Positions 27,769-35,054 of a stretch of DNA of 64,000 nucleotides are shown here, one piece after another. Origin of the DNA: Shewanella chilikensis. GTDB taxonomy: Bacteria; Pseudomonadota; Gammaproteobacteria; Enterobacterales; Shewanellaceae. The stretch is from NCBI RefSeq assembly GCF_002836945.1, contig NZ_NIJM01000001.1, forward strand, positions 122,134 through 186,133, in the 5' to 3' direction. A program made the translations under genes and the position numbers. Every line of letters begins with the position of its first letter. Positions within the stretch are counted from its first letter, which is position 1. A model generated the notes under the pieces. The model made no database searches and was not told the origin of the DNA. It saw nothing but the letters and a program-made list of their open reading frames with translations.

Positions 27769-29496
27769 GTGGCACTAAGTAGTAACGCCAACACCCAAGA
27801 GCCCAACAGACGCCACTTGGGTGCCCTTGATGATGCCCTGCTTTTAGGGATCATGGGGGTACTGGCGGCCTGTGGTCTGATATACGAATACCTGCTTTCC
27901 CATTATGCCGGGCGCATTTTGGGCGCCCTCGAGGCGGCCATCTACACCATGATAGGCTTGATGATAGTCTCCATGGGCTTGGGGGCCTTTGCCGCCCGCA
28001 AGATAAAGTGCGCCTTCAGTGGCTTTGCAGTATTGGAATTGACTGTCGCCTTGCTGGGCTCTCTGGCGATTCTGATCACCGCAGCTGTCATCGGTTTTGG
28101 CCACGAGCTGCCGGAACTGATAGGACGAACCCTGGGACTACCGCCGGATCATCTGCCTCAGGGTGGCTTTATCGGCCGTTTTCAGGAGTTGTCCCGCTAC
28201 CTGCCCTATTTCTGGGGTGTGTTACTCGGTTTAATGATAGGGATGGAGATCCCGCTCATTGCCAGGGTGCGTCAGGCTCTTTCCGAAGAACACCTGCTGC
28301 ACAATGCCGGCACCATTTATGGCGCCGACTATATAGGCGCAGGTGTCGGCGCCGCGCTTTGGGTCGGCTTTATGCTGGCGCTGGATATCCAGCTGGCTGC
28401 CGCCATGACCGCCGCCTTTAACCTCTTGGCCGGATTTATCTTTATTATCCGCTTCAGGGACAGGATCCGCGCCGCCAACTGGTTACTGGCGGCACACGTA
28501 CTGGCCACAGGAGTGCTGCTGATGCTGGCCATTAAGGGGCCGACTTGGGAGCAAGGGTTCAACAACCTCCTGTATAAAGACAAGGTGGTCTATGCCAAGG
28601 CTACCCGGTTTCAGCAACTGACCCTGACCAAACGCCTGATGGGTAACCATCTGCCACCTGTTTACTCCCTCTATATCAATGGCAGGTTGCAGTTCTCCTC
28701 CAGTGATGAACATATCTATCACGCCTTCCTGGTACATCCGACTCTGGCGGCAAGCGCCCGTCACGACAAGGTGTTGATCATAGGCGGCGGTGATGGATTG
28801 GGCTTGAAGCAGGTACTGAAATGGCAACCCAAGCAGGTCACTCTGGTGGATCTCGATGCCGAGATGGTCAAGCTATTCAAAGAACCCGGGGCTGACGTAC
28901 CGGAAGATCTCAGGACAGCATTGCTCGGCCTCAACGGCAACGCCTTTGCCGATCCCAGGGTGGAAACGGTTTTCGACGATGCCTTTAACGGTGTCGACCG
29001 CTTGCTGGCCCGCGGCGATAAATACGATGCCATCATAGTGGATCTGCCTGATCCCTCCCATCCGGATCTCAATAAGCTCTATTCAGACCTGTTTTATAAA
29101 AAACTCAGGGAACTTTTGAGCGCGGATGGAGCCATCAGTATACAGTCCACCTCGCCTTACCATGCGACCAAGGCCTTTATCTCTGTAGGCAAGACCCTTG
29201 CGCTGGCGGGATTCAAGGTGAATCAGTATCACCACAATGTGCCCAGCTTTGGCGAATGGGGCTGGACCATAGGGACACTCAATGGCCAGGACGCCAAGAG
29301 CCGGCTGCAGCAGATGCAGCAACTGCCGGTAGAGGATGACTGGTTGACGCCCGGACTTATTCGCGGCGCCTTCGAGTTTCCGAAACAGTTTTACACTAAG
29401 ATGGACCAAGTTCAGCCCAACACCATAGGCTCACTGCAGCTGTATTACTACCACCTGCAGGCATGGACAGATGAACAGGGTGTAGCAACCTTTTAA
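27769..29496 (+). CDS. Membrane-fused spermidine synthase-like aminopropyltransferase
   Basis: A 575-residue protein. Residues about 20-240 hold roughly seven membrane helices. Residues about 265-530 form a spermidine-synthase fold with the nucleotide-binding motif IIGGGDGLGLK (about 338), the acidic TLVDLDAEMV (about 360) and the catalytic-loop-like IIVDLPDPSHP (about 424). Known polyamine aminopropyltransferases move the propylamine group of decarboxylated SAM to putrescine or spermidine; the substrate of this membrane-bound branch is uncertain. GTG 27769 lies four bases after the DUF350 stop without a clear ribosome site, suggesting coupling. It is the last gene before a pair of operators. 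Confidence 0.85.
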   Translation: MALSSNANTQEPNRRHLGALDDALLLGIMGVLAACGLIYEYLLSHYAGRILGALEAAIYTMIGLMIVSMGLGAFAARKIKCAFSGFAVLELTVALLGSLAILITAAVIGFGHELPELIGRTLGLPPDHLPQGGFIGRFQELSRYLPYFWGVLLGLMIGMEIPLIARVRQALSEEHLLHNAGTIYGADYIGAGVGAALWVGFMLALDIQLAAAMTAAFNLLAGFIFIIRFRDRIRAANWLLAAHVLATGVLLMLAIKGPTWEQGFNNLLYKDKVVYAKATRFQQLTLTKRLMGNHLPPVYSLYINGRLQFSSSDEHIYHAFLVHPTLAASARHDKVLIIGGGDGLGLKQVLKWQPKQVTLVDLDAEMVKLFKEPGADVPEDLRTALLGLNGNAFADPRVETVFDDAFNGVDRLLARGDKYDAIIVDLPDPSHPDLNKLYSDLFYKKLRELLSADGAISIQSTSPYHATKAFISVGKTLALAGFKVNQYHHNVPSFGEWGWTIGTLNGQDAKSRLQQMQQLPVEDDWLTPGLIRGAFEFPKQFYTKMDQVQPNTIGSLQLYYYHLQAWTDEQGVATF

Positions 29497-29513
29497 ACAG
29501 GCAAAGATAACGC

Positions 29514-29564
29514 TTGACATATTATGTCTCGATGTTATCTTTAAACGCAGACATAATATGTCAA
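29514..29564. promoter_or_regulatory. Promoter flanked by two palindromic operators, yjfI-like operon
   Basis: GACATATTATGTC at 29516-29528 and its exact complement-orientation copy GACATAATATGTC at 29550-29562 have centres 34 bp apart. With flanks they form a 16-bp perfect inverted repeat (29514-29529 / 29549-29564). A -35 TTGACA (29514-29519) lies in the first copy, a -10-like TATCTT (29536-29541) lies between them with 16-base spacing, and the second copy covers the likely start point. This is a classic repression layout. Confidence 0.8.
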
Positions 29565-29575
29565 AGAGGACAAAT

Positions 29576-29989
29576 ATGAATATTCACACTATTGCCAATC
29601 ATTTAAATGGACTTGGCGACAACAGCTCTACTGGGTTCCAGTTTGACTGTTACCCCATTGAAGGGGATGTAGAAGTGTTGCAGGTCAATGTGGTTGGCCG
29701 TGAAGAGATCCCCGTATTTGTTTCGGTAACGGAAAACCAAATCCTCTGCATCAGTTATCTCTGGGGAGAGGATGAACTCAAGCAGGAACGCCGTGCCGAG
29801 ATGTTTGAAACCATGTTGGAACTCAACATCCCTATGCCACTGTCTTCATTCGCCAAGATTGACGATAAGTATGTGGTTTACGGTGCACTCTCCCTGCAAT
29901 CGAGCATGCTGGAAATAGAGCAGGAACTCTCTGTCCTGTCTGACAACTGTCTCGAAGTCATTGACGAACTGGTCGACTTTTTGAAATAA
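29576..29989 (+). CDS. yjfI: DUF2170 family protein (YjfI-like)
   Basis: A small acidic 137-residue cytoplasmic protein. It matches the DUF2170/YjfI outline: an N-terminal helix with IANHLNGLG, a beta-rich middle (VLQVNVVGREEIPVFVSVTENQILCISYL) and a C-terminal helical part (LSVLSDNCLEVIDELVDFLK). The function is unknown. In E. coli and others the gene precedes yjfJ (PspA-like), as it does here after an 11-base gap. ATG 29576 has AGAGGA eight bases upstream. The promoter is flanked by two palindromic operators. Confidence 0.82.
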   Translation: MNIHTIANHLNGLGDNSSTGFQFDCYPIEGDVEVLQVNVVGREEIPVFVSVTENQILCISYLWGEDELKQERRAEMFETMLELNIPMPLSSFAKIDDKYVVYGALSLQSSMLEIEQELSVLSDNCLEVIDELVDFLK

Positions 29990-30000
29990 GGAGCCAAATC

Positions 30001-30690
30001 ATGGGCATACTGAACAAAATTCTTACAGCATTCCGCGGTGGGGCCAACGAAGTCGGCCAAAGCATAGTGGATGCCAATTCAACCCGCATCTTCGAACAGG
30101 AGATCCGTGACGCCGAGAAACACCTCACCAAGGCCAAGCGTGAACTGACAGATGTGATGGCCAAAGAGATGCAAGCCAGCCGTGAAATCGATCGCATTAA
30201 ACGTGCTGTCGCCGAGCATGAAGGCTATGCCACTCAGGCACTGGAAAAAGGCAATGAAACCCTGGCACTGGAAGTGGCCGAGAAAATTGCCCAGCTGGAA
30301 ATGGAACTGGCCGAGCAACAAACTGCCAACGACAGCTTCAGTGCCCATGCTGCCCGCCTGAAAGATCTAGTGAAGAAGACCGAACGCCAGCTGGCCGACT
30401 ATCAGCGCCAGTTGAGCATGGTCAAGACCACTGAAAGCGTGCAAAAGGCCACGGCTTCCATTACCGACTCTTTCGCGTCAAGCAACTCCAAGCTGCTCAA
30501 CGCCAAAGACTCACTGGAGCGTATCAAGGCACGTCAGCAACAGTTTGACGACCGCTTGAAGGCTGCCGAAAACCTGGAAGCCGAGAACAGCGACCAATCG
30601 CTGAAAGCCAAGCTGGCTGAAGCCGGTATCGGTGAGCAGAAGAGCAACGCCAGCGATGTGCTCGAGCGTTTGAAAGCCAAGAAAGGCTGA
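30001..30690 (+). CDS. yjfJ: PspA/IM30 family protein (YjfJ-like)
   Basis: A 229-residue ESCRT-III-like membrane-remodelling protein (E. coli PspA 222). It starts with an amphipathic membrane-binding helix (MGILNKILTAFRGGANEV), continues with EQEIRDAEKHLTKAKRELTDVM and long coiled-coil helices (about 25-185), and ends in a short extension, AGIGEQKSNASDVLERLKAKKG. Neither pspBC nor the sigma-54 activator pspF is nearby and no -24/-12 promoter is visible, so it is not the classical phage-shock operon. AAGGAG precedes ATG 30001. The neighbouring DUF2170 and DUF2491 genes mark it as the YjfJ type. Confidence 0.92.
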   Translation: MGILNKILTAFRGGANEVGQSIVDANSTRIFEQEIRDAEKHLTKAKRELTDVMAKEMQASREIDRIKRAVAEHEGYATQALEKGNETLALEVAEKIAQLEMELAEQQTANDSFSAHAARLKDLVKKTERQLADYQRQLSMVKTTESVQKATASITDSFASSNSKLLNAKDSLERIKARQQQFDDRLKAAENLEAENSDQSLKAKLAEAGIGEQKSNASDVLERLKAKKG

Positions 30691-30696
30691 TAACCT

Positions 30697-31347
30697 ATGG
30701 GATTCTTTGGCAGCCTGTTTGGCAAAAAAGAAACTCCAGTGCGTCAGCTTAAGCACCCATCAGAGCTGCAAAAGGGCGATATGATCTCCCTTGATGACAG
30801 CTTTGCCCTGCCCGCGCATCTGCGCGGGCAGCAGCTTAGGGTCGAAGCCGTCAATACCTATGAGTATCAGCGCAGTCAGTCGACTGAATGGGTACTCAAG
30901 GGGCACAGCGGCGAAGCCATCTATCTGGGGCTGGATGAAGACGACGAAACCTGGCTGGCTTTCTCGCTGAAGATAAGCCGCGCTCAGGTGGATGCCTTAT
31001 TCGATCTGGATGATTTCTCCGCCATCTTCGATGAGCCGGGGAAAGCTGAGCTGAGTACCAAGGCACTCACTGCCGAGACTGAGATGCTTGAGCAATGGCT
31101 CGGGAAACACTACCATCAGGTCAGTTTTGCTGAGTTTGGCTATTTCCACCGGGAAGATTACCGTGGACTCAGGCCTCCTCAGGATGCTGACGGTGCAACA
31201 GGTGATGCCTTCGAAAGCTATCAGTTGCTGGATGACGATGAGTCTCGCGCTGTGGATATCGAAGTCTATGAAGGAGGCGAAACCGACGTTGCGCTGACCC
31301 TTTACCGCCCCCTCAGCGATATTCGTGACTACTGGCCAGGAGAATAA
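30697..31347 (+). CDS. yjfK: DUF2491 family protein (YjfK-like)
   Basis: A 216-residue acidic cytoplasmic protein. It contains the pattern of YjfK/DUF2491: LKHPSELQKGDMISLDDSF, an SH3-like or beta-rich core with YEYQRSQSTEWVLKG, and a second part with YHREDYRGL-like residues (about 150) and IEVYEGGETDVALTLYRPLSDI near the end. Its function is not known. It lies six bases after the PspA-type gene, so they are co-transcribed and probably act together. Confidence 0.82.
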   Translation: MGFFGSLFGKKETPVRQLKHPSELQKGDMISLDDSFALPAHLRGQQLRVEAVNTYEYQRSQSTEWVLKGHSGEAIYLGLDEDDETWLAFSLKISRAQVDALFDLDDFSAIFDEPGKAELSTKALTAETEMLEQWLGKHYHQVSFAEFGYFHREDYRGLRPPQDADGATGDAFESYQLLDDDESRAVDIEVYEGGETDVALTLYRPLSDIRDYWPGE

Positions 31348-31353
31348 TGCGGC

Positions 31354-31680
31354 ATGAGCAAGAACCACCCTTATCCGGAAAAATGGTTACAAAACCAAAA
31401 GGCTGCCAAGGCGACTCAGGTAGCATTCGATCTGGATGAAAGGTTTCAATACTCTATCCGCAAGGCGGCCCTGGATACAGGTGTCAGCCCTTCAGATCAG
31501 ATCCGCATGATATTGGGTTTATCCGTGGCCAAGCGTCCCAAGCGGCCACGGTTAACCGTTTCGCTCAGTCCTGCCGACTATGTCCAGCTCGCCGAAAAAT
31601 ACGGCTTGACGCCGGATGCACAGCTAGAAATTAAAAAACGGGTATTGGAAGACCTGGTACAATTCGTAGACGAACAATAA
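31354..31680 (+). CDS. Small protein resembling a tandem ribbon-helix-helix
   Basis: A basic 108-residue protein not assigned to a named family. Two stretches each look like a ribbon-helix-helix unit: strand ATQVAFDLDE, helix RFQYSIRKAALDTG, turn VSPSDQI, helix RMILGL (about 20-55); then strand RLTVSLSP, helix ADYVQLAEKYG, turn LTPD, helix AQLEIKKRVLEDL (about 65-103). RHH proteins bind short palindromes with paired beta strands, so this is a candidate for the repressor of the GACATATTATGTC operators in this cluster; this is inference. It lies six bases after the DUF2491 gene. Confidence 0.6.
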   Translation: MSKNHPYPEKWLQNQKAAKATQVAFDLDERFQYSIRKAALDTGVSPSDQIRMILGLSVAKRPKRPRLTVSLSPADYVQLAEKYGLTPDAQLEIKKRVLEDLVQFVDEQ

Positions 31681-31751
31681 ACACGCGCGTTTACAGGAAA
31701 CGGTAAGTCTTTTACCCTGAAAGGATATCTAGTTTTTCAATGGAAGAACCA

Positions 31752-32552
31752 ATGCCGGATAAATCTCGCTGGTTCCTGAAGCCGCCTGTTCAAGTATCCC
31801 CTTTCGAATTGGCGATGATGTTATTGTCGCTGATTTCTGTGGTTGTGATCCTGATCATGACCTTTGTCCCTGTCGATCCCGAAACCCACAAGCTACTGTT
31901 TTACATCGATACGGGTATCTGTTTTATCTTTATGAGTTATTTTCTGATAGGGCTTTTCCGGGCAGAAAATCGACTCGCCTACATCAAATACCATTGGGTC
32001 GACTTTGTCGCCAGTATTCCGGCGATTGAAGCGCTGCGCTTCGCCCGTTTATTCCAGATCCTCCGGGTATTGCGGCTCATTCGCATGAGCAGTTCCCTGA
32101 TAGGGCCACTACTAAAACAAAGGCGTCAGGCCACCATCGCCAGTCTACTGGTGTCCATGGTGACTATCATCACTATCGCCTCGGTCATGATGTTGCTGGT
32201 GGAAAGCGGCGTCGAAGGCGCCAATATTCAAACCGCCGAAAACGCTATCTGGTGGGCGATTGTGACTATTTCAACCGTAGGTTACGGTGACTTTTACCCT
32301 GTGACGACAGTAGGCCATGTGATAGGTGGCGTAGTCATCGTCTGCGGGGTCAGTTTCTTCGGGGTTATTTCCGGTTATATGGCATCGCTGTTTGTCGCCC
32401 CCGATGAGCAAGAGAGCCTGGAAAACCAAAGCAAGGTCATTAAGAGCGAGTTGGATCTGGTACTCGAACGTATGGAAGCTAACCAACAACAGATGCTGAC
32501 GGAAATCGCCGACTTGAAACAGAAGTTGGCGCAGCAACAGCGGGACGAATAG
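31752..32552 (+). CDS. Voltage-gated potassium channel-like protein
   Basis: A 266-residue six-helix ion channel. S1 starts near residue 16, the S4 voltage sensor RFARLFQILRVLRLIRMSSS lies at about 96-115 with regularly spaced arginines, and the pore carries the K+ selectivity filter TVGYGD (about 175-180). S6 follows, then a C-terminal coiled coil (about 220-266, ELDLVLERMEANQQQ) likely for tetramer assembly. There is no RCK domain. ATG 31752 is preferred since GGAAG is five bases upstream; ATG 31740 is an alternative. It follows the small RHH-like gene after about 70 bases without a terminator, so it probably belongs to the same operon. Confidence 0.85.
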   Translation: MPDKSRWFLKPPVQVSPFELAMMLLSLISVVVILIMTFVPVDPETHKLLFYIDTGICFIFMSYFLIGLFRAENRLAYIKYHWVDFVASIPAIEALRFARLFQILRVLRLIRMSSSLIGPLLKQRRQATIASLLVSMVTIITIASVMMLLVESGVEGANIQTAENAIWWAIVTISTVGYGDFYPVTTVGHVIGGVVIVCGVSFFGVISGYMASLFVAPDEQESLENQSKVIKSELDLVLERMEANQQQMLTEIADLKQKLAQQQRDE

Positions 32553-32560
32553 AATCAACT

Positions 32561-32586
32561 AAGAAGGACGCCGAGGCGTCCTTCTT
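32561..32586. terminator. Bidirectional terminator after channel gene and ygiF
   Basis: AAGAAGGACGC (32561-32571), loop CGAG, GCGTCCTTCTT (32576-32586), between convergent genes; both strands end in T-rich sequence. Confidence 0.88.
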
Positions 32587-32629
32587 AATGCTTACTCGCG
32601 AGCGATTCGTCCGGAACTCTTACCAGGCA

Positions 32630-34114
32630 TCAGCGCCAGTAAGGATGTTGCTGCAGCGCCATCTTACGGGATTGTTCCATAGCAAAAGTCAAACTCTGCT
32701 GTTTGTCGGCCAGGGCTTCGGCAAACTCAGGCGCCAACTGCTCGGCCATGACATAAGCGCCAAGACTAATGATCCCTTGACTCAAATCCTGCCAGGGCGC
32801 GCGGAAACTATCACGAGCCTTGGATGAGTAGAGACTGCCATAGGCCAGCCCCACCAAAATACCTTCATCTAAAGCGGTAGCCAGATTCAAATAATCATCA
32901 CGGCTGAGTTCATCCCCCGGCATGGCCGCGAGCAGCTTTTGCCAGGAAGCCTCCTGCAGACCGTCACAGGTTCCCCGCAAACCTCCGGCCACGACTATCT
33001 GCATCTCACCACTGGCGAGCTCGAGCAACATGTTCACCAGTTGCAACTGCAGCTGACCATAGCGGCAATCCTGCCATAGCGCTTGCAAGCGGCTGCGGAA
33101 ATCCATCTTTTGCAGCTGTTGCAATGCCCGTTCACGCACATCATCTGCATCGGCCAACTTACCAAGCAGCAACTTATCCTGGGCCAAACGCGTGAGATAA
33201 TTGGCTTCTGTTACAAAGCCGAGTTGCTGCTCCAGCCAGGCAAATCCCGCATCTGTCTGGCTGTTGCCCAGAGTAAACTGCCCCAAAGTCAAGCGCAGCA
33301 GGCGCACACAAGAGCGCAGACGCTGCCACAAGAGCGCTTGCCCTGACGGATCATCAAAACTCTCGGCAATCATACCCTCCAGCAATTGCCAACGCTCCAA
33401 CGCCGTTTCCAGCACCACCAAGAGTGTTGCCTTGATATCACTATCACAAGGCAAGCTGATATATTGCAGCGCCTCCAACGCCAGTGGACTGGCCTGCTGC
33501 GCCAGGCGATAGCCTCGCTGCGCCTTACTGGCCTTCCCCAGGCGCAGAGGCACATTGGCTGCCACCAGCTGTGCCAGCGGTAAGAGATCGGCCGCCCGGC
33601 CCCGCTTGAGTTCAAACTCCAACTCACAAAGCGATTCGCTCCGTCCCCCGGCAGTGATAGTGCCGGTATCCAGTGCCAGCTCTATCAGACTCTCCCCCTG
33701 AACAACCAACCAGCAGCAACGCTGAAAATCGGTATGAAACAGGCAACCGAGCCGGGCTTGCAGTGCGTCGATGTCGGTATTCTCAGGCCAGATTTCAGCA
33801 GGAAACAGCGATAAAATAGGGCTGTTAACATCAATATCGACATTGTATTCCGGTCGACTGTGGATCCCACCGCTGACCCGGCCGGCTGTTTTTATGGTCT
33901 GTTCCCGCTTGCCGTCACATCCGCGGACTCTAAGCCCCATATCCAGCTGACGCAGTGCCAGCTCGGGCGTATCATAATAGCCATTACTCAACTGTCGGCA
34001 TCCCTGGGGTGTGGCGGCAGGTAAGGAGTTCAGAAATGTAGTCAGGTGACTGACTTCTGCGGCGGGGAAAAAGAGCTTAAGTTCTATCTCATTTTGTTGA
34101 TTGTCGGCATCCAT
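32630..34114 (-). CDS. ygiF: CYTH-CHAD domain inorganic triphosphatase
   Basis: A 494-residue protein. The N-terminal CYTH domain (about 5-205) begins with EIELKLFF, the ExExK metal/phosphate-binding signature, and has further conserved basic and acidic strands (LRVRGCDGKREQTIKTAG; CELEFELKRG). The C-terminal CHAD domain (about 220-494) is helical with conserved His/Arg positions known to bind polyphosphate. E. coli YgiF hydrolyses tripolyphosphate. The gene is divergent from a DUF47-pit phosphate operon, with a Pho-box-like site between them, which fits a phosphate/polyphosphate role. Confidence 0.88.
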   Translation of the reverse strand: MDADNQQNEIELKLFFPAAEVSHLTTFLNSLPAATPQGCRQLSNGYYDTPELALRQLDMGLRVRGCDGKREQTIKTAGRVSGGIHSRPEYNVDIDVNSPILSLFPAEIWPENTDIDALQARLGCLFHTDFQRCCWLVVQGESLIELALDTGTITAGGRSESLCELEFELKRGRAADLLPLAQLVAANVPLRLGKASKAQRGYRLAQQASPLALEALQYISLPCDSDIKATLLVVLETALERWQLLEGMIAESFDDPSGQALLWQRLRSCVRLLRLTLGQFTLGNSQTDAGFAWLEQQLGFVTEANYLTRLAQDKLLLGKLADADDVRERALQQLQKMDFRSRLQALWQDCRYGQLQLQLVNMLLELASGEMQIVVAGGLRGTCDGLQEASWQKLLAAMPGDELSRDDYLNLATALDEGILVGLAYGSLYSSKARDSFRAPWQDLSQGIISLGAYVMAEQLAPEFAEALADKQQSLTFAMEQSRKMALQQHPYWR

Positions 34115-34173
34115 GGTGCACTACTGCTCATTTTGTCATCAAAAATTCATCATCTCGTCATGCAAAGGTCACA

Positions 34174-34207
34174 ATGTCATATTGTTGTCACAAAAATGAC
34201 CTAGGAT
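34174..34207 (+). promoter_or_regulatory. Pho-box-like site and promoter of DUF47-pit operon
   Basis: ATGTCATATTGTTGTCAC (34174-34191) has the two TGTCA-type direct repeats 11 bases apart that PhoB binds (consensus CTGTCAT-A/T4-CTGTCAC; about 14 of 18 match). TAGGAT (34202-34207) follows at the 10-base spacing expected for a PhoB-dependent -10. Control of ygiF from the same site is possible. Confidence 0.6.
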
Positions 34208-34215
34208 TATCCTGT

Positions 34216-34276
34216 CGGGTGATATATAACCCGATAGAATAAAAACTGACGTGTTTTCTGTAAAAACACAGTTTCA
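34216..34276 (+). other. Leader hairpins upstream of DUF47-pit
   Basis: CGGGT (34216-34220) pairs with ACCCG (34229-34233), and GTGTTTT/AAAACAC with flanking AAACT/AGTTT forms a second stem near 34246-34276. These lie in the transcribed leader before the start at 34347. Their role, if any, is unknown. Confidence 0.3.
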
Positions 34277-34346
34277 ATAAGCGGACGCTTGGGTTAACAT
34301 TCGCCCGCATTTCCAATAGTGGAATAACCTAAATAGGTAAACGGCT

Positions 34347-35027
34347 ATGCCAGTAAACTCTATTTTAGGCGTGTTTGCAAAATCGCCGATAAAACCTCTG
34401 CAAGAGCATATAGACAAAGTATACGATTGTGCTTCGCTACTCGTGCCCTTCTTCGAAGCGACCATAGCTGAAGATTGGGACAGTGCGGTCACTATTCGCA
34501 AGAAGATCAGCCAAGAGGAAAAAGAAGCTGACTTTCTTAAACGCGAAATCCGCCTGACACTGCCAGGTGGCTTGTTTATGCCAGTAGAAAGGACTGACTT
34601 ACTGGAGCTCCTGACCCAACAGGACAAAATCGCTAATAAAGCTAAAGATATTTCCGGTCGAATCATCGGCCGCCAACTGCTTGTTCCTCAAACCATCCAA
34701 ACCCCATTCATCGCTTATTTGCAGCGCTGCCTGGATGCAGTCGCCCTGGCCAAAGAAGCGATCAACGAGCTCGATGATCTGCTGGAAGCAGGCTTTAGAG
34801 GCCGTGAAGTGGATTTGGTAGCCAAAATGATCAGTGAACTCGATGCTATCGAAGAAGACACTGATGATCTGCAAATTCAGGTGCGTCGACAGCTGTTCGC
34901 CATGGAAGCTGAACTTAATCCTATCGATGTCATGTTCCTCTATAAGATAATTGAGTGGGTTGGTGACCTGGCAGATCTTGCCGAACGTGTCGGTTCCCGC
35001 CTTGAGCTGATGCTGGCTCGCGTCTAA
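34347..35027 (+). CDS. DUF47 (PhoU-like) phosphate transport accessory protein
   Basis: A 226-residue all-helical protein of the DUF47/TIGR00153 group, distantly related to PhoU. It opens with MPVNSILGVFAKSPIKPLQEHIDKVYDC, and conserved acidic residues (DWDSAV; EEKEADFLKREIRL; ELDAIEEDTDDLQIQVR) may bind metal. Such proteins are commonly encoded next to Pit transporters and are thought to regulate them. The pit gene follows after 27 bases. A Pho-box-like promoter precedes it. Confidence 0.9.
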   Translation: MPVNSILGVFAKSPIKPLQEHIDKVYDCASLLVPFFEATIAEDWDSAVTIRKKISQEEKEADFLKREIRLTLPGGLFMPVERTDLLELLTQQDKIANKAKDISGRIIGRQLLVPQTIQTPFIAYLQRCLDAVALAKEAINELDDLLEAGFRGREVDLVAKMISELDAIEEDTDDLQIQVRRQLFAMEAELNPIDVMFLYKIIEWVGDLADLAERVGSRLELMLARV

Positions 35028-35054
35028 CAAACAAAAGGTTATCAAGGTAACAAC

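Noticed and set aside
30001..30690. Classical phage-shock pspA operon
   Set aside because: No pspB, pspC or pspF nearby and no sigma-54 promoter; neighbours are YjfI- and YjfK-like.
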